64,000 nt of DNA from Blautia sp. MSJ-9 (GCF_018919065.1 NZ_JAHLQG010000052.1:17230-81229); one strand, 5' to 3'. Positions 33,997 to 42,265 are shown, counted from the first letter of the stretch. Numbers and translations: made by a program. Notes: generated by a model not told the origin, from the letters alone.

Positions 33997-34863
33997 TTAT
34001 TCTGCCAAATATGCCTTCAGTTTCTCCATATCAGCTTTCATTACTCTCCGTCCCACCTCATAAATCTCCTTTAAATGGGCCGGATCACGCTCAACCGGTT
34101 TTGCACTGATGTCTCTGTCCGGGCGGATAACATGGATCCTGCCCTCTTTTTCCAGATATGCGATTTTATCCAGTATACGGTTATACTGAATATGACGTTC
34201 ATCCAGAAGCTTTACAAGCTCCGGATACTCCCTGAACTTCAGTCTGAGCAGCGGCATCAGCTTATTATGTGCTTTTCTGTATCCCGGATGACGGGTACAG
34301 ACTACCACATTTTTCTCATACCCCTGTGAAAGCATCCAGTTTACAGGAATCGGATCTGAGATACCACCGTCCAGATACATTCTTCCATTCAGCTTTACCG
34401 GCCTGGCGGCCAGTGGCAGGGAAGCTGATGCACGCATCCATTCCACATCCAACCTGTCTCCCATTCTGCATTCCTGATAGCAGGGTTTTCCTGTTTCAAT
34501 ATCTGTACATACAACCGTAAACTTCATGGGTGATCTGGCAAATGTCTCTGTGTCAAAAACATCCAGCTTCCAGGGCACCTCCCCATATGCAAAATCTTTG
34601 CTGTAAAGATCGCCGGTAGTGATCCAGCTTTTCAATCCCATATATCGTTTATCCTTGCAGAATCTGGTATTATAACGAAGGGTTCGTCCAATCTGGCGGG
34701 ACTTATAATTACATCCAAAAATTGCACCGGCGGAAACGCCAACTGTAGAATCTGCATAAATCCCCTGCTCCATCAGCTCATCCAGAACTCCGGCTGTATA
34801 CAGCCCCCGCATACCTCCACCTTCCAGAACCATTCCAAGGCCTTTCCTTTTATTGTCCTCCAT
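33997..34863 (-). CDS. Patatin-like phospholipase
   Basis: This 288-residue patatin-family lipid acyl hydrolase has an oxyanion-hole glycine stretch GMVLEGGGMRG, the nucleophile elbow GVSAGA (Ser near residue 41 from this start) and the catalytic Asp in the DGG of MYLDGGISDPIP (about residue 166). There is no signal peptide or TM, so it is cytosolic or membrane-associated. The frame also allows a GTG at 34875; I take the ATG at 34863 because neither has a strong Shine-Dalgarno and the ATG gives the usual start. It is monocistronic. The substrate (phospholipid or neutral lipid) is not evident. Confidence 0.88.
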   Translation of the reverse strand: MEDNKRKGLGMVLEGGGMRGLYTAGVLDELMEQGIYADSTVGVSAGAIFGCNYKSRQIGRTLRYNTRFCKDKRYMGLKSWITTGDLYSKDFAYGEVPWKLDVFDTETFARSPMKFTVVCTDIETGKPCYQECRMGDRLDVEWMRASASLPLAARPVKLNGRMYLDGGISDPIPVNWMLSQGYEKNVVVCTRHPGYRKAHNKLMPLLRLKFREYPELVKLLDERHIQYNRILDKIAYLEKEGRIHVIRPDRDISAKPVERDPAHLKEIYEVGRRVMKADMEKLKAYLAE

Positions 34864-34896
34864 AGTTTTTCTCACTTTCGTCTTTTTCTTAATGTC

Positions 34897-34940
34897 CTAT
34901 AGCAATCCTCGTAAATAATGCATTTAAGACAGTCAATTGT
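34897..34940. repeat. Degenerate half copy of the 160-bp MITE-like element
   Basis: CTATAGCAAT followed by GTAAATAATGCATTTAAGACAGT closely follows the end sequence of the element at 20017-20176 read from its right end (CTATAGCAAT, AAAATAATGCA, CAAGACAGT). Only one end is recognisable here. Confidence 0.55.
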
Positions 34941-35075
34941 ATTTTTACTCATTTCATTTGAAAAACAAATTATTTAGAACATATTTTAACACCTTGAATG
35001 AAAATGTCAAACCTGTAATCTTTAAAAGCCCCCTGAAATTCATCTAGAAGGCTTAATACAACTCACAATTATATG

Positions 35076-36203
35076 TTATTTTCCAAGAAGTTTTGCTGCA
35101 ACTTTCTCCAGCTCATCTCTGATCTTAATATGCTGCGGACATACTTCTTCGCACTTACCACATTTCACACATTCATTGGCAGATTTCCTGCCATGTTTGC
35201 CTACCAGCCATTCTTCCTGATGAAGTGCCTGATCTTTGCTTCCGTATAAGGTCAGATAATTCATTGCTGTAAAAGAACCGGAAACTCCGATTTCCATCGG
35301 ACAGACTTTCGCACAGTAATTACAGGTTGTACATGGGATCAGCGGAATTTTCTTTAATTCTTCCTGTGCCTTTTTCAGAGTTTCCTGTTCTTTCTCTGTC
35401 AGTCCGTTGAAATCCTTCATATAAGAAAGATTGTCCTGCATCTGCTCGACATTGCTCATACCGGACAGAACAGTGATCACGCCTTCCAGATTTGCAGCAA
35501 AACGGATCGCCCAGGATGCTGCGGAAGATTCCGGTTCTGCTGCTTTCAGGATTTCTTCCACACTCTTCGGAGGAGTTGCAAGCATACCGCCTTTCACAGG
35601 CTCCATAATTACAATCGGTTTGCCATGTTTACGTGCCACTTCATAACATCCTCTGGCCTGGATTGCCGGATTTTCCCAGTCAGCGTAGTTGATCTGAAGC
35701 TGTACAAATTCCATTTCCGGATGTGCGTTCAGGATTGCATCCAGTTCTTCCGGTGTGGAATGGAAAGAGAAACCTGCATGTTTGATCAGACCCTGTGCTT
35801 TTTTCTCCTGAACCCAGTCCCAGAGACCGAAATCGTCGAAGTATCTGGTACGTGCTTCTCCGAGATTATGTAACAGATAAAAGTCGAAATATCCTGCTCC
35901 TGTCTGTTTCAGAGAAGTGTCAAACTGTGCAGTTGCTTCTTCTCTTGTCTTGCAGTTGATCCATGCTGCGTTCTTTGTAGCAAGCTGGAATTTCTCTCTT
36001 GGATAACGCTCTACCAGTGCCTGGCGGATGGCATCCTCGCTGCCTGCATAGGCCCAGGCTGTATCAAAATAAGTAAATCCTGCATCCATAAACAGGTCTA
36101 CCATCTTTTTGGTCTGCTCAATATCGATCACGTCGCCTTCCAATTTCGGCAGACGCATCAGGCCAAATCCAAGTTTCTTGATGCTTTCTCCTAAATAAGC
36201 CAT
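35076..36203 (-). CDS. Aldo/keto reductase with C-terminal 2[4Fe-4S] domain
   Basis: This 375-residue protein has a TIM-barrel aldo/keto reductase domain over residues 1-285 (LGFGLMRLP, FDTAWAYAGSEDAI with the catalytic Asp and Tyr, and LLHNLG with the active-site His region). It is fused to a ferredoxin-like domain with two clusters: CTTCNYCAKVCP and CVKCGKCEEVCP. Such oxidoreductases are common in anaerobic Firmicutes; they presumably couple NAD(P)H or substrate redox to electron transfer, and the substrate is unknown. AGGAGG lies 8 bases before the ATG at 36203. It appears monocistronic. The 364-base stretch to the next gene contains that gene's terminator and no other ORF that I trust. 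Confidence 0.92.
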   Translation of the reverse strand: MAYLGESIKKLGFGLMRLPKLEGDVIDIEQTKKMVDLFMDAGFTYFDTAWAYAGSEDAIRQALVERYPREKFQLATKNAAWINCKTREEATAQFDTSLKQTGAGYFDFYLLHNLGEARTRYFDDFGLWDWVQEKKAQGLIKHAGFSFHSTPEELDAILNAHPEMEFVQLQINYADWENPAIQARGCYEVARKHGKPIVIMEPVKGGMLATPPKSVEEILKAAEPESSAASWAIRFAANLEGVITVLSGMSNVEQMQDNLSYMKDFNGLTEKEQETLKKAQEELKKIPLIPCTTCNYCAKVCPMEIGVSGSFTAMNYLTLYGSKDQALHQEEWLVGKHGRKSANECVKCGKCEEVCPQHIKIRDELEKVAAKLLGK

Positions 36204-36504
36204 GTGAAGACCTCCTTACTTTCTGAAATTACCAGAATACGATTTCCACTCATATTCCGGTTAACTATTCTATTATAGCGGAAAATTTTATCAATTTCCA
36301 TTGCATGTCTGCAAAAAATCTCTTATATACCTTTCCCATATCCCAATGTGATGGAATCGCATACTGGCATTCCCCTACATTATCATAATTTCCTGATTTT
36401 ATTTTTTCAATGATCTATGACCACACTCCAATGCATTATTCTCCCGTATCTCCCATTTTGGACAATATTCTACATCATAAAAATAATACCTCAAATATAA
36501 GAAA

Positions 36505-36557
36505 AACTTCTCCTAAGCAGATTTCAGATTATTTACTCAATCCACTTAGAAGAAGTT
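36505..36557 (-). terminator. Terminator after the NSS transporter gene
   Basis: AACTTCT with CTAAG (36505-36516) pairs with CTTAG/AGAAGTT (36545-36557). On the minus strand the stem is followed by TTTTTCTT, directly after the transporter stop at 36568. Confidence 0.7.
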
Positions 36558-36567
36558 ATAAGTTTTC

Positions 36568-37953
36568 TTACATACTGATAATTCCCAAAACGTTTGCAAT
36601 AGAACTCAGCAAAATAATAATCAGACAAATCGTTGCAAAGTATTTGATAAATACCCTGTACAGTTTCTTTCTGCGGAATGGAGAAGACTGTTCAATTTCT
36701 TTTTCCATTCCATCAATACCAACAACACGAAGAATCAGAATACAGGTTGCAAGTGCTGCCAACGGCATCATTACTGAGTTTGTCATAAAATCGAAGAAAT
36801 CAAGGAAGTTCATTCCAAAGATACGAATGAAATCCAGAAGTCCATATCCCATGGAAGATGCGGTTCCAAGTACAATCATGATCACAACCATCAGACCGCA
36901 GCATTTCTTACGGCTCCAGTGAAGTTCGTCCATGAATGTGGAAACACTGGTTTCCATCAGGGAAACTGCACTTGTCAGAGCTGCAAGTAATACAAGTATG
37001 AAGAATACGATTCCTGTTGCAGTACCAAATCCCATACTTGCAAATACTTTTGGCAATGTGATAAACATCAGAGATGGTCCTGCCTGAAGTGTTTCAGGAT
37101 TTCCACCGGAGAATGCAAATACCGCCGGAATGATCATCAGTCCTGCAAGGATTGCGATACCTGTATCGAAAATCTCAACCTGTGTGGTAGATCTCTCAAT
37201 ATCCATATCTTTACGGACATAGGAACCGTAAGTATACAGGATTCCCATTGCAATGGACAAAGAATAAAACATCTGTCCCATCGCTGCTACTACTGTCATC
37301 CAGGAGAAATTTTTCACATTCGGGATCAGGAAATATTTCACACCTTCAACAGCGCCCGGACGTGTGACAGAATAGATTGTAACTACGACTGCCAGAACTA
37401 CTAGAACCGGCATCATGATCTTTGACATTCTCTCTACACCGTTCTGTACACCACCGAGAATGATGATGAATACAAGCGCCGCAAATACCAGAAACCAGAG
37501 TTCCACCTGCCAGGAATCGGAAATAAAGTTTCCAAAATATCCGTCTTCCGCTACTGCCTGGACATTTCCTTTGAAATATTCCACAAGATACTTAATTACC
37601 CATCCGCCAATCGTACTGTAATAAGGAACAATCAGCATTGGAATCACTGCATTTAACCATCCGCCGATTTTGAATGATTTCGTTTTTCCAAAATGCTCAA
37701 ATGCACCTACCGGACTCTTTCTGGTCATTCGTCCAAGAGCTGTTTCTGACATGATCAGCACATAACCAAATGATGCAGTCAGAAGAATATAGATCAGCAG
37801 GAAAATTCCGCCTCCATATTTCGCTGCAAGATACGGAAATCTCCAGATATTTCCCAGTCCTACTGCAGAACCTGCAACTGCCAGCACATAACCAATCCTT
37901 CCGGAAAAGCTTCCTCTGTTATGGTTATGTGCAGAATTGTTTTCTTTTTTCAT
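36568..37953 (-). CDS. Sodium-dependent neurotransmitter symporter family (NSS) transporter
   Basis: This 461-residue protein has eleven to twelve TMs of the LeuT fold. The N-terminus carries the family's GRIGYVLAVAGSAVGLGNIWRFPYLA signature, where the unwound TM1 binds sodium and amino acid. TM6 contains FYSLSIAMGILYTYGSY. It would import a neutral amino acid, such as an aromatic or branched-chain one, with sodium. The frame opens at 37986, but that ATG lies in the leader hairpin. The ATG at 37953 follows GAGGTGAGG and gives the family-like start. Between a strong promoter and the start lies a perfect terminator hairpin, so expression is probably attenuated. Confidence 0.9.
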   Translation of the reverse strand: MKKENNSAHNHNRGSFSGRIGYVLAVAGSAVGLGNIWRFPYLAAKYGGGIFLLIYILLTASFGYVLIMSETALGRMTRKSPVGAFEHFGKTKSFKIGGWLNAVIPMLIVPYYSTIGGWVIKYLVEYFKGNVQAVAEDGYFGNFISDSWQVELWFLVFAALVFIIILGGVQNGVERMSKIMMPVLVVLAVVVTIYSVTRPGAVEGVKYFLIPNVKNFSWMTVVAAMGQMFYSLSIAMGILYTYGSYVRKDMDIERSTTQVEIFDTGIAILAGLMIIPAVFAFSGGNPETLQAGPSLMFITLPKVFASMGFGTATGIVFFILVLLAALTSAVSLMETSVSTFMDELHWSRKKCCGLMVVIMIVLGTASSMGYGLLDFIRIFGMNFLDFFDFMTNSVMMPLAALATCILILRVVGIDGMEKEIEQSSPFRRKKLYRVFIKYFATICLIIILLSSIANVLGIISM

Positions 37954-37978
37954 TATACACCTCACCTCGTTACAAAAA

Positions 37979-38006
37979 CCTCCCATAGGATTTCTCCCAT
38001 GGGAGG
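37979..38006 (-). terminator. Leader terminator (attenuator) before the NSS transporter
   Basis: CCTCCCAT (37979-37986) and ATGGGAGG (37999-38006) pair perfectly. On the minus strand the second arm runs into TTTTT. It sits between the promoter and the start codon, so it must be bypassed for expression. A short ORF of 12 codons (MGEILWEVFVTR) begins in the stem at 38001 and ends in the Shine-Dalgarno. Confidence 0.7.
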
Positions 38007-38029
38007 TCTGCTAGTTTTTTACTGATTCT

Positions 38030-38058
38030 ATAGTATCAAAAAGATGCGGGAATGTCAA
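38030..38058 (-). promoter_or_regulatory. Promoter of the NSS transporter
   Basis: TTGACA (38053-38058), 17-base spacer, TACTAT (38030-38035). Transcription would start near 38023, only about 17 bases before the leader terminator. Confidence 0.75.
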
Positions 38059-38118
38059 AGATTAATAATAATTACAGACTTAATTATAACATATTTGGTT
38101 ACCCGTTTAGCTACAACA

Positions 38119-38194
38119 AAACCCCGGAAAATCAAGGCTTTCCGAGGTTTTAATAGTTTTCTGTACTCGATTAAAATTATCGTTTTGGTAACTG
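38119..38194. repeat. Distal copy of the rpsI 3' end plus terminator (att-like)
   Basis: This 76-base segment matches 41041-41116, the true end of rpsI with its terminator, at about 67 of 76 positions. Read on the minus strand it encodes QLPKR-stop where rpsI has QFSKR-stop, followed by the same spacer and the same hairpin (AACCTCGG/CCGAGGTT type). It marks the outer edge of DNA inserted at the rpsI 3' end. The hairpin can still act as a terminator. Confidence 0.8.
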
Positions 38195-38285
38195 GGAACG
38201 CTTGATTTTACTGGGTTCTTGGAATGTGATGTTGCAAACACGTTACAAATGCAGGGCTTCTCGTTACTCCTCACCACACCTCAAA

Positions 38286-38705
38286 TCATACTAAAAATTC
38301 TTCTAAATCTGGATAATCCTTAATATGTTTTCTTACATAGTTTCTTTTAAATGCTGAAAATATGCTGCTTCTACTCAATGTTGCCTTTAGGGTTCTCTTA
38401 CAACGTTGCATTTCTGGATCTTTTTTATGCTTTTCCAACGTTTTATATAAGAAATTCATCTCCTCTGCCAAACGATCAATTCTGTGTTGACATGCCGCTT
38501 CTCGAATCCCAGTATTTCGTTTTTCAAAACATTCTTGTATGAGGTCAGCAGTCATAATCGCCCGTTCTTCATTCACAATATTATGTACATTTACATGTCC
38601 CTCTTCATAACACTGCTCTAACATAGCGGGTGGTTTATTGTTTCGTCCATCTACATTTTTCGGATCAACGAAAAACTCCAATGGACTCAACAGACTAAAG
38701 TCCAT
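38286..38705 (-). pseudogene. Unrecognised gene fragment within the mobile remnant
   Basis: An open frame of about 140 residues is rich in charged helix (MTADLIQECFEKRNTGIREA, then KTLEKHKKDPEMQRCKRTLKA). I do not recognise the family. The frame opens at 38729, inside the 17-bp inverted repeat at 38706-38756, and no Shine-Dalgarno precedes any ATG, so it is probably the tail of a larger gene lost by deletion. It lies between the outer rpsI-end copy and an IS-derived transposase tail. It could be cargo of the decayed element. Confidence that it was once coding is moderate; that it is expressed, low. Confidence 0.4.
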
Positions 38706-38756
38706 AAAGAAAAGAGAAGTTAGTATCATTTTGGGATATTAACTTCTCTTTTCTTT
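38706..38756. repeat. 17-bp perfect inverted repeat
   Basis: AAAGAAAAGAGAAGTTA (38706-38722) and its exact complement (38740-38756) flank a 17-base loop. It could be a bidirectional terminator carried by the mobile element, or the footprint of an insertion-sequence end, since it directly follows the transposase remnant. Confidence 0.6.
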
Positions 38757-38839
38757 TCGTATTGCAGATAAATTTTTGTACATGTGGCGCTAAAAAAGAG
38801 TTCACTTTTTTAAATTTTATGCTACTCTATACATGAAGC

Positions 38840-39193
38840 TTATTGCTTGCCTTTCATATTACGAAGTCTTGAACGCCCTGGACGGATAGGCGTTATGTAT
38901 CTTGCAATAAGTAATTCAATATTAGGTGGAAATATTTCTTTAAATAGGAATTCACGGCATATACGTACCGAGACAGAAAAATTTACTTTATATTCATATT
39001 TTCTGTTTCCTTTTTCTATGACTACATGCGAGGTAATCAGTTCAGAAAAGTTGTGCATTATTAGTCCAGCAAAGATTTCCTGGAGAATATATTCCACCTT
39101 TTTGGAATGAAAATGAAGCAGTCCCACAGTATATTTTAAATCTCTGAATGAAGTTTCAATTCCCCACCGCATACTCACTAATATACCTTCCGG
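38840..39193 (-). pseudogene. C-terminal remnant of an IS4-family transposase
   Basis: About 115 residues remain, including RWGIETSFRDLKYTVGL, which carries the conserved E of the DDE triad in the IS4-type YREK-like region. The family tail PGRSRLRNMKGKQ ends at the stop at 38840. The N-terminal part with the two Asp residues is absent: upstream the sequence passes directly into an RpiR-like gene remnant in another frame near 39165-39195. So the insertion sequence has lost its 5' half and cannot transpose by itself. Confidence 0.8.
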
Positions 39194-39760
39194 AATTTGA
39201 AAAAATAAGCAGTAGTGTATTTTCTTTTGCACGGCTAATATACGCCACTTGCTTTCTGTCATTTGTAGTTGTGTAAATGAACTTCTGGTAAAAAGACATT
39301 TTATGTTGAAAATTCAATGCAGCAGTCTCTGAATATCCTTCTCCAAATGCAGCTACTTCTTCATAATCATGAATTAACGTGACCAAGTGTTCTGTTTTTT
39401 AGAGTCAGTATTGAAAAATAAATAGCGAATATCTGAAAACAGCACATCCAGATATTCTTCCGTTCCTTTTTTCAATATATAATCTGTAATATTTATCGTA
39501 TTTAGATCTTTTATGTAAACTTCTCTTTTCCCTCTACTGTATGCTTCTGCTTTAAATTCTTTGTAATCCTCAAATCCTAATTGCTTAACGAATTTAGAGA
39601 TTGTAGATTTAGAAACAGAACATAAATCAGCCATAGCACCTATGGAAATGTTATTCAATTGATGAATATGTTCCAGCATAACTCGAGCAATATGATGTTC
39701 TATTGATTCTGGTGACATCTCACCAGTTATTGATGATAGTCTTGTATATAGTGTGCCCAT
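39156..39760 (-). pseudogene. Broken RpiR-family regulator
   Basis: The 5' part (39374-39760, about 128 residues) is a typical RpiR HTH domain: GAMADLCSVSKSTISKFVKQLGF then YKEFKAEA. It ends early, and a second frame (39156-39386) continues with a partial SIS sugar-phosphate domain ending LIFSNSGRYISE, the phosphosugar-binding SxSG motif. So a frameshift lies near 39374-39386, and the 3' half of the SIS domain has been replaced by the transposase remnant. The regulator cannot be functional. An original role in sugar-phosphate sensing is inferred from the family. It was probably cargo, or the insertion target, of the IS. Confidence 0.75.
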
Positions 39761-40003
39761 ATATCTTCTCCCTCACGGTTTTCTCTTGTGACACTTTTGT
39801 TTTCATAATAACACAAAAATACTAAGAGAAACCACTATTAGCTGATAATTTTCCTGCATTTTATCAGCTCAAGAAGCATCCATCCAGCTACGTGATTGAT
39901 TTTGAAGTTCTGAAATTTTGTTTGGATTTTTACTTGATTTCTTGTTGTTATTTTAATTTACATTAAATTTTGAATAATAGATTTTTTCAGATTTAGTTAA
40001 GAA

Positions 40004-40105
40004 AAACCCCAGAACCGAAGTTCTGAGGTTTGTGATCTCTTTGAATTGTATTTCTCTTGCGAGATAATTATCTCTTTGGTAACTAAAATTAACGTTTGGA
40101 GAACT
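40004..40105. repeat. Middle rpsI-end copies (two tandem att-like cores)
   Basis: A hairpin AAACCCCAGAAC/GTTCTGAGGTTT (40004-40031) precedes two rpsI-terminus-like cores. On the minus strand these read LPKR-stop at 40068-40084 and FSKR-stop at 40089-40105. The first resembles the outer copy at 38180, the second the true rpsI end. This is what two successive integrations at the same site would leave. Confidence 0.65.
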
Positions 40106-40363
40106 ACACATCCCGTAAAATAAGGCTTTTTGAGTATTTTGTGTGCTACATGTGTGTTACGAAAAAACATGATACCCTGTTCTGTAAAAGCCTTTTTGTT
40201 TTCTTTTGGGTGATTCCGCACATTACCAGACCACCCCACATGTTTATACTATACCCCCTACCCCGGTATATATTTTAAGTACGGGCTTTTCGTACTCATT
40301 GTTCTATGATATAATGTCCTTGTTGTCCACCCGATACCCGGCAACGGGAGGAGGTGAGTCTAC

Positions 40364-40450
40364 ATGGAAATCATCATTTCTTTTATTGTCTCCTGCATGG
40401 CAAGCATAGCCGCCTATTATGTTTGCAAATGGTTAGACGGTGACAAGTAG
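40364..40450 (+). CDS. 28-residue hydrophobic peptide, possible type I toxin
   Basis: The ORF begins at ATG 40364 after a strong GGGAGGAGG (spacing about 7) and encodes MEIIISFIVSCMASIAAY followed by YVCKWLDGDK, a single membrane helix with a charged tail. A TATAAT-like box lies at about 40308-40315. A perfect terminator at 40497-40537 closes a transcript of roughly 200 bases. A short peptide gene with its own promoter and terminator, sitting in a mobile remnant, is typical of type I toxin-antitoxin toxins or of small plasmid/prophage membrane peptides. The antisense RNA cannot be proven; the sequence ACATGGA-TCATCATTTCTTTT recurs at 40543-40565. It is too short for ordinary gene finders. Confidence 0.55.
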   Translation: MEIIISFIVSCMASIAAYYVCKWLDGDK

Positions 40451-40496
40451 GGCAACACTAGCCTAGCGGTTTCTTGTCCGCTATAAAAAGCAAGAC

Positions 40497-40537
40497 GAAG
40501 CCCCCAGTATTCGCAGTACTGAGGGCTTCTATCTTTT
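40497..40537 (+). terminator. Terminator after the 28-residue peptide gene
   Basis: GAAGCCC...CAGTA (40497-40510) pairs with TACTG...GGGCTTC (40517-40529) with a small bulge, followed by TATCTTTTT on the plus strand. Confidence 0.8.
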
Positions 40538-40582
40538 TCGTCCACATGGACTCATCATTTCTTTTCGCCTATTGGCATTATA

Positions 40583-40794
40583 TCATATGCAATTTTCATT
40601 TGCAATATACCCAATATATTTTTTAATCGTATTTCTACTTATATGATATTTATTCATTAAATCTATTTGTTTTATGCTGCGATCTGAAAGAAACTTTTCA
40701 ATATCCTCCTGAAGCTCTGGTGTCATCTTATCAAGCTGTCCCTCTTTGCGTCCCACTCTCGACTACGCATGTATCTCTTGTATTCTTCTGTCAT
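40583..40794 (-). pseudogene. Frameshifted small helix-turn-helix gene (recombinase-like tail)
   Basis: Read on the minus strand, an ATG at 40794 opens MTEEYKRYMRSREWDAKRD and stops soon after. A second frame from about 40753 to the stop at 40583 continues GRKEGQLDKMTPELQEDIEK and ends with a helix-turn-helix reading KQIDLMNKYHISRNTIKKYI. Together they look like one gene of about 70 residues broken by a frameshift near 40740-40760. The GRK...LTPE...HTH order is that of the DNA-binding tail of Hin-type serine recombinases, but the catalytic domain is absent, so this is only a suggestion. It fits a decayed integrative element beside rpsI. Confidence 0.5.
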
Positions 40795-41040
40795 ATAAAT
40801 TCCTTTCTTTAAAATTACATTACAAGAGGGGTGTCAATATTACTGATACCCTTTTATTATCGTCCTCTGTTCCAGTCTGATTTTTAGCCCTTAAATCTTT
40901 CCCGGTAGCCCTACAGAAAACTCTAATATGAGATTGTCCGCATTTTATCAGGCTTTTCCAAATATATCAAGCAAATTTGTGTGCTACGCATCAAAATTAA
41001 CCACTTTTTTAGAAAATTTTAGGAATTTCAGATATAAGAA

Positions 41041-41116
41041 AAACCCCGGAAAATCAAGGTTTTCCGAGGTTTTAATAAATTTCTGTATTCGATTGGAATT
41101 ATCGTTTGGAGAACTG
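41041..41116 (-). terminator. rpsI terminator and last codons (copy repeated at 38119)
   Basis: AAACCCCGGAAAA with TTTTCCGAGGTTT (41041-41074) forms the terminator of the rplM-rpsI operon. On the minus strand a T-rich run follows. The segment up to 41116 includes the final rpsI codons and is duplicated at 38119-38194 and, in part, at 40004-40105. Confidence 0.85.
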
Positions 41117-41491
41117 TGGTGCTCTACGAGCTGCTTTGAGACCGTATTTCTTACGTTCTTTCATACGTGGATCACGTGTTAAGAATCCAGCAGCTTTCAG
41201 AACTGGTCTGTAGTCGTTGTCTGCCTGAAGAAGTGCTCTTGCAACACCATGTCTGATGGCACCAGCCTGTCCTGTGTATCCACCACCATGAACGTTAACT
41301 AATACGTCAAATTTGCCTTCTGTTTCTGTTGCAGTTAAAGGCTGACGAACGATAACTTTCAGTGTATCTAATCCAAAATATTCATCGATATCTCTTTTAT
41401 TGATTGTGATCTTACCGGTTCCAGGTACAAGATAAACTCTTGCGATTGATTTTTTTCTTCTTCCTGTTCCGTAGAATTTTGCGCTAGCCAA
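41099..41491 (-). CDS. rpsI: 30S ribosomal protein S9
   Basis: This 130-residue S9 protein is full length: it has [15 protein letters not shown] (residues 7-21), [19 protein letters not shown] in the middle, and the C-terminal tail ending APQFSKR that reaches toward the P-site tRNA. The start is a TTG at 41489-41491 after AGGAGGTAGAAAACA, which is unusual for a ribosomal protein gene. It lies 17 bases after rplM in the standard operon. Its 3' end has served as an insertion site: copies of the last codons and terminator recur downstream. The true gene end appears intact. Confidence 0.96.
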   Translation of the reverse strand: MASAKFYGTGRRKKSIARVYLVPGTGKITINKRDIDEYFGLDTLKVIVRQPLTATETEGKFDVLVNVHGGGYTGQAGAIRHGVARALLQADNDYRPVLKAAGFLTRDPRMKERKKYGLKAARRAPQFSKR

Positions 41492-41508
41492 TGTTTTCTA
41501 CCTCCTAA

Positions 41509-41937
41509 TTAAAATGTTAAAGCTTCTGGTTTCTGAGCTTCATGTTTGTGTTCCGGTCCTGCATATACGAAAAGTTTCTTGTACATGCTTCTTCCTAAAG
41601 GTCCTTTTGGAAGCATACCTTTAACTGCGAGCTCGATAACTCTCTCAGGTTTCTTTGCTAACATTTCTTTTAATGTGGTTTCTCTCATTCCACCTACATA
41701 ATCGGAGTGATTGTAGTAGATTTTCTGCTCTAATTTCTTACCTGTAACTTTGATCTTGTCAGCGTTTACGATGATTACATAATCACCTGTGTCTACGTGT
41801 GGTGTAAACTGTGGTTTATTCTTTCCTCTTAAAACGCTTGCTACTCCGGAAGCCAGACGGCCAAGAGTACATCCATCAGCGTCAACTACATACCATTTTC
41901 TTTCGATTTTATCTGGATTAGCCATATAAGTCTGCAT
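41509..41937 (-). CDS. rplM: 50S ribosomal protein L13
   Basis: This 142-residue L13 protein is complete: [25 protein letters not shown] near the N-terminus, [16 protein letters not shown], and [23 protein letters not shown] in the C-terminal half. AGGAGG lies 8 bases before the ATG at 41937. It is the first gene of the rplM-rpsI operon and is preceded by a long structured leader. In many Firmicutes, truA and the ecf genes lie directly upstream in the same direction; here truA is kept 350 bases upstream and the ecf genes are displaced. Confidence 0.96.
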   Translation of the reverse strand: MQTYMANPDKIERKWYVVDADGCTLGRLASGVASVLRGKNKPQFTPHVDTGDYVIIVNADKIKVTGKKLEQKIYYNHSDYVGGMRETTLKEMLAKKPERVIELAVKGMLPKGPLGRSMYKKLFVYAGPEHKHEAQKPEALTF

Positions 41938-41944
41938 GGTTTTA

Positions 41945-42105
41945 CCTCCTGTTATTTATCAACGATAGTTTAATTAACCGCGGAATTTCCCGCGAAAATA
42001 AGTTATTGGAAACGCCGGTGCTAAGAAACGCGGAAATGTCCGAAACCGCTGATAAATACTTTCGCCTGGGCTATTTGGCTTAAGCATTTCGCACTACGTC
42101 ACATT
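41945..42105 (-). ncRNA. Structured 5' leader of rplM (candidate L13 leader)
   Basis: On the minus strand the leader contains several complementary blocks, among them AACCGCGGAAT/ATTTCCCGCG near 41975-41995 and GCGGTTTCGG with CCGAAACCGC near 42040-42055. Autoregulatory L13 leaders are known upstream of rplM in Firmicutes. I infer one from position and folding potential, without a covariance-model check. Confidence 0.45.
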
Positions 42106-42215
42106 GGGTTATTATATTATAAGGGACCTGTTCTGTCAATAGGTTTTGTGTCGTTTTTTCAACTTTTTTCGTTACTCCCCCGTTTTTTGTTTTCCATACT
42201 CATTGTTGTAAAAAA

Positions 42216-42265
42216 ATTGCATGCTACATTTCAGTCATTCAGTCTGAAAAAATGTAGCATGCAAT
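42216..42265. terminator. Terminator after truA
   Basis: ATTGCATGCTACATT (42216-42230) and AATGTAGCATGCAAT (42251-42265) form a perfect 15-bp stem. On the minus strand it is followed by TTTTTTTAC. It separates truA from the rplM leader. Confidence 0.92.

Noticed and set aside
36410..36567. Plus-strand ORF at 36410-36922 as a separate gene
   Set aside because: It is the antisense of the NSS transporter, and its start is inside the AT-rich spacer and terminator.
38119..38194. A second rpsI gene
   Set aside because: Only the last few codons plus the terminator are present, so it is an att-like copy and not a gene.
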